A stretch of DNA of 64,000 bases from Adiantum capillus-veneris (Eukaryota > Streptophyta > Polypodiopsida > Polypodiales > Pteridaceae): the NCBI GenBank assembly GCA_014529385.2, contig CM043961.1, forward strand, positions 10,590,478-10,654,477. Direction: 5' to 3'. The position numbers were made by a program, and so were the translations under genes. Of the stretch, positions 12,135-25,399 are shown piece after piece; within the stretch, counting starts at the first letter, position 1; every line of letters starts with the position of its first letter. The notes under the pieces were generated by a model that saw nothing but the letters and a program-made list of their open reading frames with translations, ran no database searches and had not been told where the DNA came from.

Positions 12135-13743
12135 GGAGGTGCTGGTGCGGCCGCTTGTGCCCGCCTTTGCATTTCTGCATTTTCAAGCGCATGTAAAAAG
12201 TGTGTAGGTTTTGAAGATTAATCTAAGAGACTTATCCAGTTTGCAAGAGCAGTATCAATTTTGAGTTTTAATCACGCGTGGTGCGACAGCTTGCAAGAAA
12301 TCAGGTTTTCTTAATCAGCTTGCGACCCATATTGTAGCAGGGCTTTGGAAACTCGACCCAATTAGCATTTCCCTTAGCATTTTTTAAAGTTATGTAAGGC
12401 AGGTTGCAATCCATTGCCAAATGTGCGTGCGTAGTGTAGTGTTACAGTTGTGCCTCGTGATGGGCAGGTCGAGAGCTGAAGACAAACCGTCAAGTGACGC
12501 TCTAGCCACGGCCCCGGCACACTTGTCTACCTCGCGTTGACGCTCCATTTCACCTACAAATGGAGCTACATAGCAGTCTTATGATTTCACGACCTTCAAT
12601 AGCGCAGGGAATTTTTACCTGCATAGTGCAAGGAAATCCTAAACAGAAGGAAATGCTTAAAAAATGCACTCAAATGGAGTAAAAATGCACTCGGGATTCA
12701 CTTCTTTGATACGGAGATAAAAAAATCGCGACCTTCCATTTTTCATTTTCATGGGGCTTATGGTTTCCTATACTTCACTTACACATTTGAAGGATTTGTA
12801 TTTTTCCCCGAGATTGGGGGTGCAAAAAAAACTGCAAGTTTTTGTAAGGCTTCCAAAAATAAATTTCCTAAAGCATTGGCATGAAAGCTACAAAAAAAAT
12901 TTAAGATCCGGTGCAATATTCATTTGTTTTGCTTTACACATCATATAATTTAAGTTAATTTTTTATTTGGAGAGTAGGATTTAAATTTAAAAAAATGTGG
13001 ACGTAAATTGTCCTCAAGGCAGGGCTGTGCATTGGCCTAAAAGAAAAGGAAATCAGGTTATCAGGTAATTAAGAAAATAAGATTTCATTAAATAATATCA
13101 TGGCACAATTGATGTAGGACCATGAGCTATCCATTTGTTCCAGTGGGTAGTCTTCTGAATCTCATGTTGAGAAAGGAGGGATGGGTGACATCACCCACAC
13201 TTGCTTGTGCAATTCTCTGGAGTAGTAGACAAGAAAGGTCAGAAGGTGATCCACACAACACAGGGTTTGATTCTTGCTTCTCCGCACATACCAGATGAAA
13301 CAACCTTTTAGTTGATTCTAGAGGCAAATATCCATATTATTAGTACACGTCCTTAATATTATTAAGTTCTTCCAGCTAAAGTGTCTTGGGTGTAGGGGAG
13401 CCACTCCTTCAAGGTCGGGGGTCGGGGGGCTGAAGATCACAGCCATCCAATGAGGACGTCTGCAAATCGTGGAATCTGACGAGTCGTCCGTCAGATGTCT
13501 GACAAGTCAGCACGCGGGAAGCTCTCGCCATTCCACTAATCAGGTCAGTCCAGTTCAGCAAAGGGAATGCGCTCAGCTGCCGACACATCAGCGCTCATAA
13601 TCCCCAAAATCGGAAGGATGGCGCACAGTCAAGACTCAGTGGGTTCTTGAGGCAAATTTGCGCCAGATGCCAGGGCTGTACACTGCTCACTGATCAACAC
13701 AGTACGTCACTGCTGGCCCCCCTTCCCCCCACGCTTGAAGGCC
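12135..13743. other. No gene recognised
   Basis: AT-rich downstream flank. A weak tRNA B-box-like string near 13263 lacks a matching A box at the right distance, so no SINE or tRNA is called. Confidence 0.4.
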
Positions 13744-13840
13744 GGGAATGGTCGCCTACTGACCATTCCCATAATCAAGGCTCCCGGCCTCCGCCGGTCC
13801 GCCCATGATTAATGGGAATGGTCAGTAGGAGACCATTCCC
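13744..13840. repeat. Nested palindrome
   Basis: Arms at 13744-13777 and 13806-13840 are near-perfect reverse complements around a 28-base GC-rich spacer. Each arm is itself palindromic, GGGAATGGTC facing GACCATTCCC across seven bases. The structure could form a cruciform or a hairpin of hairpins. It lies at the edge of, or inside, the decayed L1 3' region. Confidence 0.9.
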
Positions 13841-15480
13841 TACCCCATCATATTGTAGCACCTTTGAGTAACTTTGTTCTTTGCGCAATTGTACACTTAA
13901 CTCCTCTGCCTTGTGGCACCTGGGGCAAAGGTCCTTTGTCCTCCTGGTCTTGTTGGCTTTCAAGCCATTCCATAATCCATCAGAAAGAGAGTTGATTGGA
14001 TTGGGAAAGGCCCATAAGCATTTGAATATGTAAGTTCCACTCCTTTCTGCTCAAGGACACCTTTCTCCATCTTTTGTTGAGTTTGACCTGCAAGTCTTAT
14101 GTTAATCACCTTCCTACACAACCATTAAAATATACAGTAGCAATTAACTGGAGAGTTTTACCTTTGTGGGAACCAGTGGGTTCACTCTTATGGTTGAAAA
14201 AAAGCTTTGTAGAAACTCTTCAACCCATCTGGGTGTAGAATCTGAAAGCTAAAAAGTTACTTTGATGGATTGAAAGTCCTTCCATGGATTGTTCTTGAAC
14301 AGAGGTTCCAATAATTTAGTCCTTTTTTTGAAGCACTTATGTACACTACTTGAAGGAGAGATGTCAAGACCATGAAAAAGCTGGCCAATCCATAGAGTCA
14401 TGCATGATGTAGATGTACTCAGAGGATATATGTGGGTAAAACCTTATTATTTTTAATGCTTTCCCAGGCTTCCCAAAATCTGTAGACTCTATGCTGACAG
14501 AGGACAATGTCTTTGATTGAAAAACCAGTCCATGCTATGTATTTCTACAAACAAGATCTGTGAGCACGTTTGTGTATTGAGGTTAGTCCGGTAGTCCTTG
14601 CTGAAGGTAGACATGAGTATCTATTTAGCAACCACTTTGATGGGAAGTTGTTCTAAGTTTAAAATGCCCAAACCTCGAGCTTCTTTAGAGCGGCAACAAG
14701 TGCTCCATTTCACCTTAGGTATCCTTGAATTGTCCTCATCCCCACCCCCACAAAAATCTCCTTGCTAGTTGGATAATCTTATTCAGCTCGGATTTGAAGG
14801 TTTCCAGCAAGCTAGGAAATACATTAAAGAAAACTAATAATGGTTTAGCTTAAAGACCCTCACAAAGACTCTTCTAGAGAGGGAAGGTTGCATGTTGTAC
14901 CAAAGGAAGACTTGACCTAAATTTATTGAACATCCATTCAAATCTCTGTGCCATTGTAACCTTGAAGCCCATTGGTATACCAAGCAATGTGAATATATTA
15001 CCATCTTCCAACTGATATCCAGCTTGACAGACAGTAAATGGTGCATAGCTATTATTCGACTTGAAACTTGTTTTATCATGATTGATTTGAGAGCCACTAG
15101 CCTAAGAAAAAATATAAAATCGTTGAAGGCATAACTCTGTCTAGCCTACAACTCTGTCCATCCCATTGCAATCCCTCTAATAAGTCCTTTGATTAAGCAA
15201 TCACTTACCAACCAGTCCAAGGCATTTAATTTGAGGAGATAGAAAATAGGAGAGGGCGAAGGGGCATCCCTATCTAATAGACATTAAAAGAAAGAGGATG
15301 TTGTCAGTTCTCCATTAATGCATTACCAAACAGAATATAAACATATCTGATAAATGACTTTTCAAAACCAGTGTCCAACAAGAGACAGAAAAATAAACTC
15401 CCACTCCATTCTATCATAAGCCTTGTCAAAGTCTATTTTGAAAAATATGAAATCCTGCCCTGATTCGGTGTCATACTCAA
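13780..15480 (-). mobile_element. L1-type LINE remnant, 5'-truncated
   Basis: The minus strand carries decayed plant L1 reverse-transcriptase sequence. The start at about 15470-15400 shows FKIDFDKAYDRMEWEF, the first catalytic block. The thumb and connection region at about 14750-14640 holds IPKVKWSTCCRSKEARGLG, a typical L1 landmark. The zinc-knuckle zf-RVT region at about 13950-13900 includes CPRCHKAEEL. Endonuclease and ORF1 are absent, consistent with 5' truncation near 15480. Stops and shifts are frequent throughout, so the copy is old. No clear poly(A) tail or target duplication was identified. Confidence 0.8.
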
Positions 15481-18263
15481 GGACCTATGTGAAGCTGCAA
15501 CATGGTGTGGGAGGCGATGGTGTCATTGTCACGAGCTCTAGAGAAGTCTTATTTCCCATGTGTCAAGGTGACCACTGAGAGAGAGAGAGAGAGAGGTTTT
15601 GTTTTGGTTTTCAGATCTTGGGAAGTGAAGGCAAAATTGTTGGGTGAGGCATCCCAATGTCGAGGTATCTACAAGCAAGGTAAGGGAGAGGTTCAAGGGA
15701 AGATCTTTAAAGTGCCATCGCCATTTTTGGGGGGGAGCAATCCCTCCCCCCCGCCCCACCTCCCCACGCCATCACGGCCGATATTGCTCACTGCTTATGT
15801 TACTCCTACTTCACCACTCTCGCCATCATCAAAGCCCTCTCGACCTTTCTTCAGAGTCATGCTCGTGCTAGACCTAGCATGGTGCAACATAGAAGTAAAC
15901 GTTGAAGGTGGATGACTCTCTTGGCTAAAGGTTATGCTTAATTTGTAGGCAAATCCAGGTTTCCAACAATGTCAGGAGCATGTGAGCTTCCAAAAAACTT
16001 CATTATTAATCTCTCTATGGGTTATGAACCTTCAACTTATACACATGCTTGCAATAGTGCTTTATTTTCCCCCCCAAAAAAACATGGGAAACCAACATAT
16101 GATAAATTTTAGAGGTAAATTGACAATTTGAAGGTTTACTTCGTACACTAAAATCTCAAAATGGTAGGTGGGATTACACTAAACCAAGGGTTTTTTCCAG
16201 CACAGGCTTGTAAATTCCAAAAATAGATTTGGCAACCAGTAATCAATCCTATTATTTCGCTTAGATAGAATCTTGATGGATACCTTATGGGATCACTCCT
16301 TTCCTCTCCGATGAGAGTAACACTACCAATCAAAGCCAATAGTTGAACACACGATGCCTTTACCAAGGATTCATAGTTAGTTGTGGTGTTCACCTTGCCT
16401 GAGGACCCTGTGTGCCAAGTGAGTGAACCTCACCAGTTAAAAAGAAAATTCATTTCCATGCAATGCTAGTCTTCCACTCCCCCTAGCTACCACATAGTTG
16501 CTCGCATGCGCTTTCCAATGCCCTCCATGTGCGGTGGCGTTGAGCATTAGCTATTGCTTCTTGGTTTTGTTTCTTAAAAAATTCCACTGCTTCTCTCCAC
16601 GCAACCACGTGCCAAACTTACTTGCCTTTTCCTCTTTGCTCCTCAAAGAATCTCGTGAGATTCGCCTTAATGAGACCTTTTGGCAAACCTACTCGACCTT
16701 TTTCTCTCCTTGTTCATTACTCGAAACAATCTGCGTCCCATTGATTTATGCAAATAATAAGAGCGAAAAGGAAGAAGAGATTAACATAAATCTGCATCAA
16801 AGTTGTGTATATATACTTGAGGCAAACTATTACACACTTTGAATTCGGATTTTTCCTTTATGTGGGCTTTAGCTACCCCTGAATTAAAAAGAAAAGTGCT
16901 CAATTGAAACAATACAATCTATATTTAATGTGTGTTCTGATTTTTATTTTAATTGATAAAGTTTCAAAGCCAAAGTTAGAAAAATGTTTCTTCATGCATC
17001 TTTCTTAAATTTCAAACCTTCATGATATCATATCTCATTGCAATCAATATATAAAGAAGCCTAAACACAACTCTGGTACATTTAAAAACATGAGATATTT
17101 GAGTGTGCGGTGAGTATGTACTACCACATTTTACTCTTGACCACTGAGAATGCAATGAAATAAGTACAGTGGAATTTGCACACTACCATGGGAATGGCAT
17201 GTTCCTTCATATTACAAAAACTGGAAGGACCAAAAACTCCTCCATGCAAGGATACTTACATGTTTTCTTTTTTTCTATTAATAGAAGAATGGAAGAATAC
17301 ATAATAATAATAATGAAATTACTCTAAGATCCTTCAACCCTATACTATTATCTTTTAACCATTTGTACCTGCTTTTTGCAAGGCACACCTTAACAAGAAT
17401 CCATCTTTTGCCTCTAGCCAATTGCAAAACCCACAACGAGTGAGACCCAGCACGAGGTACATGATTATTTGACATGCTTCCATTTGTTTGTTGCTTGCAT
17501 ATTACTAGCAAATGAATATCAAAACCTTCTTGCCGTAGTGCATTTAAATGTGTATAGATTGAATTTAAAATAATTCTTCAATGGATCAAGCTAAAAAATG
17601 TAAGATACACATCAATAGATTAAAAGAAAGATATCGCACTTCAGTGAAAAATAAGCTTGGAAATATCGTATAGATTGCAGATAAAATCACATTAATTGAG
17701 ACTATAAAATTTAAATTATTCTAATGTGACAGCCATTCATCTTCAATCAACACAAAAATTTGTTTTACACTACTTTTTGTTCCCCTACTATGCATGCATG
17801 CAAAACCGCTAATCGACATCACCTAATGTTTCTACATCTGCACTTGCATTGTCAACATCAAATAATCTATTAATATGTATAAATTCAATGTTGTGTCTCT
17901 CTTTGCAACCCAAATTCTTGCTAATCAAATTCAAGGTCTTTCAGATTCTCTCTTACCTTGTTCCGTACTCGATTCATCAACGTTCTTTTTTCGTGCTCTC
18001 TAACTCAAATGGTTGCCAATTTGTTAGTGAATTCTACTCTTTATCCCTCCTCTTAACGAAGCTCTTTAGTTAAGGCGGGTAGAGAGGCGGAACATGTGTC
18101 ACCTCCTCCCACCCTCCTCCCGTATGTGCTCTCTCTCACTAGTTAAACATGCATACATATCAGCATTTAGTAAAGTGAAATTAAAGCAATGAGGGCAATG
18201 CTCTAGTAGGTGCGCATTACAATGGGCCATTTTGGAAAGGTGAACGCTGTAGTTTCTTGGCGG
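15481..18263. other. No gene recognised
   Basis: Long AT-rich stretch with a short (GA)n at 15577-15595 and a few unconvincing open frames (for example 16498-16842, 114 codons, biased composition, no known motif). Confidence 0.4.
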
Positions 18264-18490
18264 TGTTACCATACACATGTGGTAGTGATGTGTGTGAACA
18301 CACTAGGACCGCCGGGGCATTTTTTCCCTCTTTAGGAGGTTTTTCCCCCCGTGCATTGTATATACGCCCATCACTCTAAGGCTATCTATCTTTCCATTGC
18401 ACACTAAGTAACACACTCTCTATTGTGTGCCTTGAGTTTCCTTCGTCTTCTCCAAGCTGTGTGTGTTTCTCTGCAACCCTAATTCCAACA
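18264..18490 (+). repeat. 5' LTR of Copia element
   Basis: 227 bp, TGTTA at the start and CCAACA at the end. It is followed at once by a primer-binding site (TTGGTATCAGAGC) matching the initiator-Met tRNA 3' end, as is common in Copia. It is preceded by GGCGG, which recurs after the 3' LTR. Confidence 0.95.
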
Positions 18491-21400
18491 ATTGGTATCA
18501 GAGCAGGTTGCATCCTCCCAGGCTTAGTCGCTAGCTGCTCTAGTACACGCCTCCTCACTTTCTCCAATTTCAGTGAGCTTTGGCGAGCGTTCGCAGGTCG
18601 ACAAATACTTTGGGAAACCTCGAAGAGCCGGGTCTGCTCAGATTTTCGATTTGGGCTCATTTCGGCCTCCGTTTCCACTACAGACAGTACTACACAGGCT
18701 ATTTCGTCATTTTGTGCAGATTTTTTGTCAGTGCCGTTTTCTGCGTAACAGGTGCCTTATAGTCTTCTACAGTTTGTGCTATATAGTATGTGTTGTTCGC
18801 AATCCGTTTCTCCTATTTTTGGGTAGTTTTCACATCAGGTGCAACATTTACCATGGCTGACAACAACACAGATGTGTTCAAGATGTTTGCTGCTGAGGAC
18901 AGGTTCGATGGGGACAACTACCCTATGTGGGCTTATATGATGCAACATGTTCTTGTGTCAAAGGGCGTCTGCAACATTGTGCAGGACATTGATGTACGTC
19001 CTGGTTTTGAGGATGTTGCAGGTCTTGCTGCAAGGATTGCTACTGTTAGAGTTGTTTTGCCTACGGCAGAACAAGCTCGTTGGGATGTTAAGGATATGCA
19101 GGCTCATGCATTGATTGCATTGTCTGTGAAGCGCACCATTGTTCCTCACATCCGTTCAACGAAATCTGCAAAATAGGCTTGGGATATTTTGGCTGGTCTT
19201 TATGCAAGCCACAATGAGGCTAAAATTGCTTTGCTGTGTAAAGAGCTAGAGTCGAAGATTATGCATGAGGAAGATGACATGGACACTTTCCTTGCTAGTG
19301 TCAAGGATATCAATGAGCAACTTATTTTTGCATGTGAAGTCATTTCAGATAGTTCCCTTGTGCAGACTGTTCTTGATGCCTTACCAGAATCTTACCAGAC
19401 TTTTGCTAATACTTGGAGACTTATGACCCAAGGAAATCCAGAAGTTGTCAAGTTTGATGCATTATGCAGATTGCTGTTGCAAGAGTCACTTTCCAAAAAA
19501 AACAGGACTAGACAGCGTGCAATTGAACAAGCTTTTATTGCTTCTCAAAGAAAAGGGTGGTCACAACAATGCATCCACTTCTTATGGTTCTACTGTGAGT
19601 GGAAAAACTTCTATTCCTAATGCTTCTGCTGGCAGCACTTCGTCTGGCAATTCTGGTGATAAGGGCAAAAAGAAGATGCGTTGCCATTATTGCAAGGCTA
19701 ATGATCACTTGATCAAGTCGTGTCCTAAGTTGAAAGCCAAAGAGGCTAAGAAGAAAGAGGGTGGTTCCACTGCAAATGCTGGTTCCACTACAAATGCAGC
19801 CATTGTTAAGTCTTCTGTGAAAGGAGACTGCGATGTTGATGTTGACGCAGAATGGGCTTTTAGCGCAAAGTGCACTTACAATCTTGCTGTCCATGATGCA
19901 TGCTTGTTAGTTGCTGCAGATTCACATGTGTGGTATTTCGACAGTGGTGCTACAAAGCACATTAACTCACAATGTCATCGTGAATTGTTTACCTCTCTCA
20001 AGTCTGTCCCTCATGGGAATTCAGTCACTTGTGCCAGCAATGCCTCTTATCCTGTTCAGGGAGTTGGAAAGATTATGCTTACTGCTGCTAATGTCAGTTC
20101 TTTCACACTTGTTGATGCACTTTATGTACCTGGGATAAAAAAGAATCTCTTGTCTGTATCCGCACTTGCTAGACTTGGACTTGTAGTCAAATTTGTGGAT
20201 GACAGATGCACATTTTATGATCTCAGTTTTGGTGATGAAATTGTTGCATCTGGCCTTTTGTGCCGTGGGTTGTATAAGCTCATTTTGTATGATAAGTGTG
20301 GACAAAATTTTGCAAATGCTGTTACAGATTCAAGAGCTATTTCAAATACAAAACTTTGGCATGCACGTTTTGGTCATCTGAATTTTGCTAGTTTGCTGCG
20401 TTTGCAGAAATCTGATATCGTTGCTTCTTTGCCGCCTCTTGAAGCACCTGTCAAACATGTTTGTGAAGGCTATATTTTGGGTAAGATGCAGCGTTCTAAG
20501 TTTCCAAAGGATGGTTCAGTTCGGGCCACATGCAGGTTGCAGCTTGTACATAGTGATGTTTGTGGGGCCATCAAACTCCGTCCTTGGGCAATTACCTGTA
20601 ATTCGTGACTTTCATTGATGATTACTCCAGGAATGCATGGATATTTCCGCTTAAAGCGAAGTCCGAAGTTTTTATGTGCTTCAAACAATTTTTGGCTATG
20701 ACTGAAAATGTCTCGAAATGTACTATGGGCACCCTTCGCTCCGATCGATGGGGGGAGTATATATCTCGTGAATTTAATGCATTTCTGACTAATCGTGGGA
20801 TAAAACACCAATGTACAGTGCCTTATACACCTCAGCAAAATGGTGTTGCTAAGAGGAAAAACAGGTCACTAACGAAAATGGCACGATGTATGGTCAAAAG
20901 TCAAGCTTTGCCGCATTCTTTTTGGCTTGAGGCCATATGTGTGCCACTTATGTACTTAACAGGTGTCCTACGAAAGCTTTGTAGTCTATTACTCCATATG
21001 AAGCATGGCATGCTCAAAAGCCTTCTATTGAGCACGTGCGTGTTTTTGGCTGTTTGGCATATGCTTTGGTGCCACAAGTGCAGCGCAGAAAATTGGATGA
21101 TAAGGCTATCAAATGTATGTTTGTTGGTTATAGTGCTGAAAGAAAAGGTTACAAGTTGTACCATCTGCAAACAAAACATTCTGATTTCACGAGATGTAGT
21201 GTTTGTTGAAGATTCTGTTCAGCGCTTGCTGTCATGTACTAGAGACAGTAATGTAAACTCATAAGACATTTATGACACTTTGTTGCCTCTTTTCGGTGGT
21301 GCAAATACGAATGTAAGTTCCAATGAGGCAAGTGTACAACCTATGGGGGTTTCTGAAAATGTTCTAGATCAGCCTATTACTGATGCAAATGTACATGATG

Positions 21401-23196
21401 TACTTGATGAGGAAAGGGCTGAAAATGAGCAGGCTAGAGATATGCCAAAATGCCTGGTGCACACTTTGCGTGACAGTAAATTGGATGCACCTTTGTCTAG
21501 TCGTACTCGTTCGGGCTCTCGCCATGCATCTTATGCATTAGATTGTTATGATTTGGCTGTGTCTAGCTTACATGATGTTGAGGAGCCTCTGTCTTTTGAT
21601 GAAGCACAGAATTCAAAAAATTGGATGGCTGCCATGCAATCAGAATATGATGCACTCGTAGAAAATGACACATGGACTTTATGTGATTTGCCTCCTGGCA
21701 AAAAGGCCATTGGTACGAAGTGGGTTTACAAGTTGAAACGCAAGCTGGATGGTGAGATTGATCGCCATAAGGCTCGACTTGTTGCAAACGGTTATGCACA
21801 ACAAAAAGGCATAGATTATGAAGAGACTTTTGCTCCCACTTGTCGTATGACTACTGTGCGTTTCTATATGCATTAGCAGCTCATTTTGGTTGGGATGTAC
21901 ATCAATCAGACATTGTTACTGCTTTCTTGAATGGTGACATATTTGAGGAAGTTTATGAATGCAACCTCGCGGTTTTGTCATAAAAGGACAAGAGGACAAA
22001 GTGTGAAAATGTAACAAGGCTTTGTATGGGTTGAAGCAATCTCCTCGTGCTTGGTATGAGAAAGATGACACTCATTTAGTCAAACAAGGCTTTCGTAACA
22101 GTCCAACAGAAAGCACATTGTATGTAAAGCGTGAGGGTGATGTACTTCTCATTGTGGTTCTTTATGTTGATGTTTTGCTGTTCACTGGACCAAATGAGAG
22201 ACATTGCTGAATTTAAGGCTGATTTGAATGCTACTTTCAAGATGAAAGATTTGGGGTTGTTGCATCATTACTTGGGTATACAGTTTAAGCAGTGTATTGG
22301 TGGTATTGCCTTGTGTCAGAAAAGTTATATAGAGACATTGCTATGTAAGTTTGGACTTGAGGATTGCAAACCTATTGCCACTCCCATGGAAATAGGTTTG
22401 AAGTTGAGTCTACATGATGTTGGCGATCCTGCTGATGTCACTCTTTACCAAACTACTGTTGGCTGCTTCATTTATGTATGCAACACGAGGCCGGATATTC
22501 AATTTGCAGTCTCAGAGGTCAGCAGATTTATGCATAGCCCAGGGTCTACGCATTGGCAGGCTGTCAAGAGGATTTTCCGCTACCTTAGTGGCACTTTACA
22601 TCTTGGCTTGTTTTATCCCAAGGAGGGATCATTGCCGCCAGACTTACATGCTTTTTCGGACTCAGATTGGTCTGGTTGTTTTGACATGCGAGTGTCCACA
22701 AGTGGTTTTTGTTTCATGCTTGGCAGTTCATGTATATCATGGTTGAGCAAGAAACAACCTACTGTGGCCACTTCCAGTTGTGAGGCTGAGTACAGGGCAA
22801 TCTTCACAACTACGGTTGAGTGTGTATGGCTCAGACGTCTTATGGCTGATTTGGGTGTTGGACAGGACACTGCCAACACCATCTACACTGACAGTTAGAG
22901 CGCATTGGCAGTTGCGAGGAACCCAGTTTTTCATGCTTGCACAAAGCACATTGAGGTGCATTACCACTATGTCAGGGAGAGGCTCTCAGTAGGAGAGATC
23001 ATTTTGGCTTATGTGCCAACACAGGACAACCTTGCAGATCTTTTCACAAAGGCATTGTCTTCTGAGAAGCTTGAAGCTTTCCGCAAAGCTTTGGGCTTAC
23101 TCCCCTTTGTGGACTGACTGATCATGTCCTTAGGGCATGGCACTTCCCTTTACTCATGTGCCAGCTCTCGTTCATCGCATCACTCCAGGGGGGATT

Positions 23197-23414
23197 TGTT
23201 ATGTGGTAGTGATGTGTGTAAACACACTAGGACCGCCGGGGCATTTTTTCCCTCTTTAGGAGGTTTTTTCCCCCGTGCATTGTATATACACCCATCACTC
23301 TAGGGCTATCTATCTTTCCATTGCACACTAAGTAACACACTCTCTATAGTGTGCCTTGAGCTTCCTTCGTCTTCTCCAAGCTGTGTGTGTTTCTCTGCAA
23401 CCCTAATTCCAACA
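23197..23414 (+). repeat. 3' LTR of Copia element
   Basis: 218 bp copy of the LTR at 18264-18490, preceded by a purine tract (CCAGGGGGGATT) and followed by the GGCGG target duplication. Confidence 0.95.
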
Positions 23415-23419
23415 GGCGG

Positions 23420-24682
23420 ACACTAACCATTGCAGTAACAACGATAGAGCTTGACCTACATCAACTTCATTCCACCAAGCACACAGAAAGCACTTGCTTT
23501 GTTTGGTCTATGACGCCAATTCTTTTGCTGAGCCTTGATTTTCTTACAAACCAAGAACCAAATCCTAAACTTTGACCAAGTATAGTTGTCACTTTTTAAA
23601 CCTATTGATTGATAAAAAGAACTACTTGAGGATATGACACTGTCTATGTATTTGCAAGATTTATATACCCTTTACACTATGCATTTTGATTTTGATTGCT
23701 TCTACATGTTGCCTAGTGAAGGCTCTTCAACCTGATGTAAGTCTCTCTCTTTGTTTCTCAAGTTTTTCAACAAGTGCTTACGAGCTATTTTGTGTTGGAG
23801 TTCAAAATGTAAAAATCTCATTGACAAAATGTCAACTGTGTAGGACAACTCTCGTCATTCCTAAGTCGTACGATATCTTGAACGCACGTTTTACCTATTG
23901 AAATTAGGTTTAGAGACCACTCTTGTTTCCACATCAAAATACTATTTAGAGGTTTGGAGATTATATGATTGGCCATTCTAATTTTCTTAGTCATTCCTAC
24001 AAGTTTGGTAGCATTTGGATTTTGTTTGATCATTGAATGACAAAGATTGATGTGAGGTTGTTGCAAATCCTAAAATAAGATTAGAACAGACTGGGTGACC
24101 ATTTAATATCTAGACTTAAGTAGTGGTACAATAGTAGATGTACTGCAAGTCTAAGAAAACCAATCACACATGGCTATTGAACATAAAGGCTAACAAACCA
24201 TCAATGTGATCTCTAATATATATGAAATGCTCTACCACTATACCATCATAATCTTGTGCCCTCTAGCAATTTGTCAATGACTCACCTCACCATATCTACT
24301 GTGATGAAAGTAGAAGGACAAGGCTAAGATGGATATGGAAATGGTAGTTGCTCTACTACTATATATAGAGAGGATGCATATTGTGTCCATGTCTTTGGAG
24401 AAATAATGACTAGCGAGAGTAAGTGCTCTCTAAAGAGACGCGAAGCCTCCCTAGAGCCTTGACTCGAGCATCTAATAATCTCTCAAAAGCTAAGCTAAGA
24501 AAGTTCCTTTTTGATGCCTTATAAGACAAATTTCAAAAGCTATCTTCTTTCGCGTAGTTGGGCCCTTGTCTCTTGGCCCTCATCATTGTACCTACTATGA
24601 GACAAGCTCCTAGAACGTGGTTTCCCAATAAGCGGAGGGTGACGAAAAGATGTGGCTACCATTGTGTATCATCCCTATCAAA
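23420..24682. other. No gene recognised
   Basis: Sequence between the Copia element and the GT/GA tracts. No coding or RNA signal that I can support. Confidence 0.4.
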
Positions 24683-24829
24683 GTGTGTGTGTGTGTGTTT
24701 GTGTGTGAGAGAGAGAGAGAGAGATGAAAATGAAAAATAATATATTAACGTCTTTAGTGGGCCAAATTGAACTATGAAACCAATCCGTTACAAACTGGTG
24801 AATCTGATACCATGTCTAGGTACCGTGTC

Positions 24830-24889
<60 letters not shown>

Positions 24890-24991
24890 AAATGAAAAAT
24901 AATATATTAATGTCTTTAGAAGGCCAAATTGACCTATGAAACCAATCCGTTACAAACTGGTGAATCTGATACCATGTCTAGGTACCGTGTC

Positions 24992-25038
<47 letters not shown>
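24683..25038 (-). repeat. Two LINE 3'-end fragments alternating with GA tracts
   Basis: The layout is GT tract (24683-24706), GA tract (24707-24724), LINE tail fragment (24725-24831), GA tract (24832-24886), second fragment (24887-24993) and GA tract (24994-25038). Both fragments are about 107 bp and nearly identical. Both match the 3' end of the minus-strand LINE family found at 30.5-50 kb (TATATTAACGTCTT and GGCCAAATTGA blocks). The two may be separate, very short insertions or a local duplication of one insertion. Confidence 0.8.
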
Positions 25039-25039
<1 letters not shown>

Positions 25040-25399
25040 GTTAATTGCATAAAACCATAGTTTCCTGAGTATTTTACTGCTAGACAGGTCCCACGCACGC
25101 AACCATTTAGATGTAACCAAAACTCTTTCCTCACATGCTTGGTGCTTTTATGGCAACATGTATTTAAGGCTTTGATTGGAGGCCACCTCATAGAGGCAAC
25201 AAATTCTCATTCTTAACTTGCTTGTAAGGGAAAGATGTTTCATGGTAGGCTATGGTGAGAGTTCTCCAATTGCCCGCAAGTTTGCACTATCATCATCTTT
25301 CCCTTGGCATGTGATTCTTTTGCACCACTTTCAAACAAGACAATAGACAATGCTTCATAACTTGTCCCCTGCCAAGAAGATATGGGTATTTGCTTCATT

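Larger units (their letters stand above)
18264..23414 (+). mobile_element. Ty1/Copia LTR retrotransposon
   Basis: Copia-class fossil bounded by LTRs of 227 and 218 bp and by a GGCGG target duplication (18259-18263 and 23415-23419). The internal parts are all present in Copia order. Gag starts near 18854 and is followed by a CCHC knuckle (CHYCKANDHLIKSC). Then come protease (WYFDSGATKH), the GAG-pre-integrase block (LWHARFGHLNF) and integrase (TFIDDYSRNAW, PQQNGVAKR). Reverse transcriptase (KWVYKLKRKLDG, YGLKQSPRAWY) and RNase H (SDSDWSGC, SSCEAEYRA) close the series, and a purine-rich tract precedes the 3' LTR. It is broken, with roughly half a dozen breaks. The LTRs differ by about 3 percent, suggesting insertion within the last few million years. 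Confidence 0.95.

Noticed and set aside
13190-13290. Possible tRNA-derived SINE or tRNA (B-box-like GGGTTTGATTC)
   Set aside because: No matching A box at the right spacing, no cloverleaf and no A-rich tail.
16498-16842. 114-codon plus-strand frame as a host gene
   Set aside because: Biased composition, no recognisable domain, no splice or promoter context.
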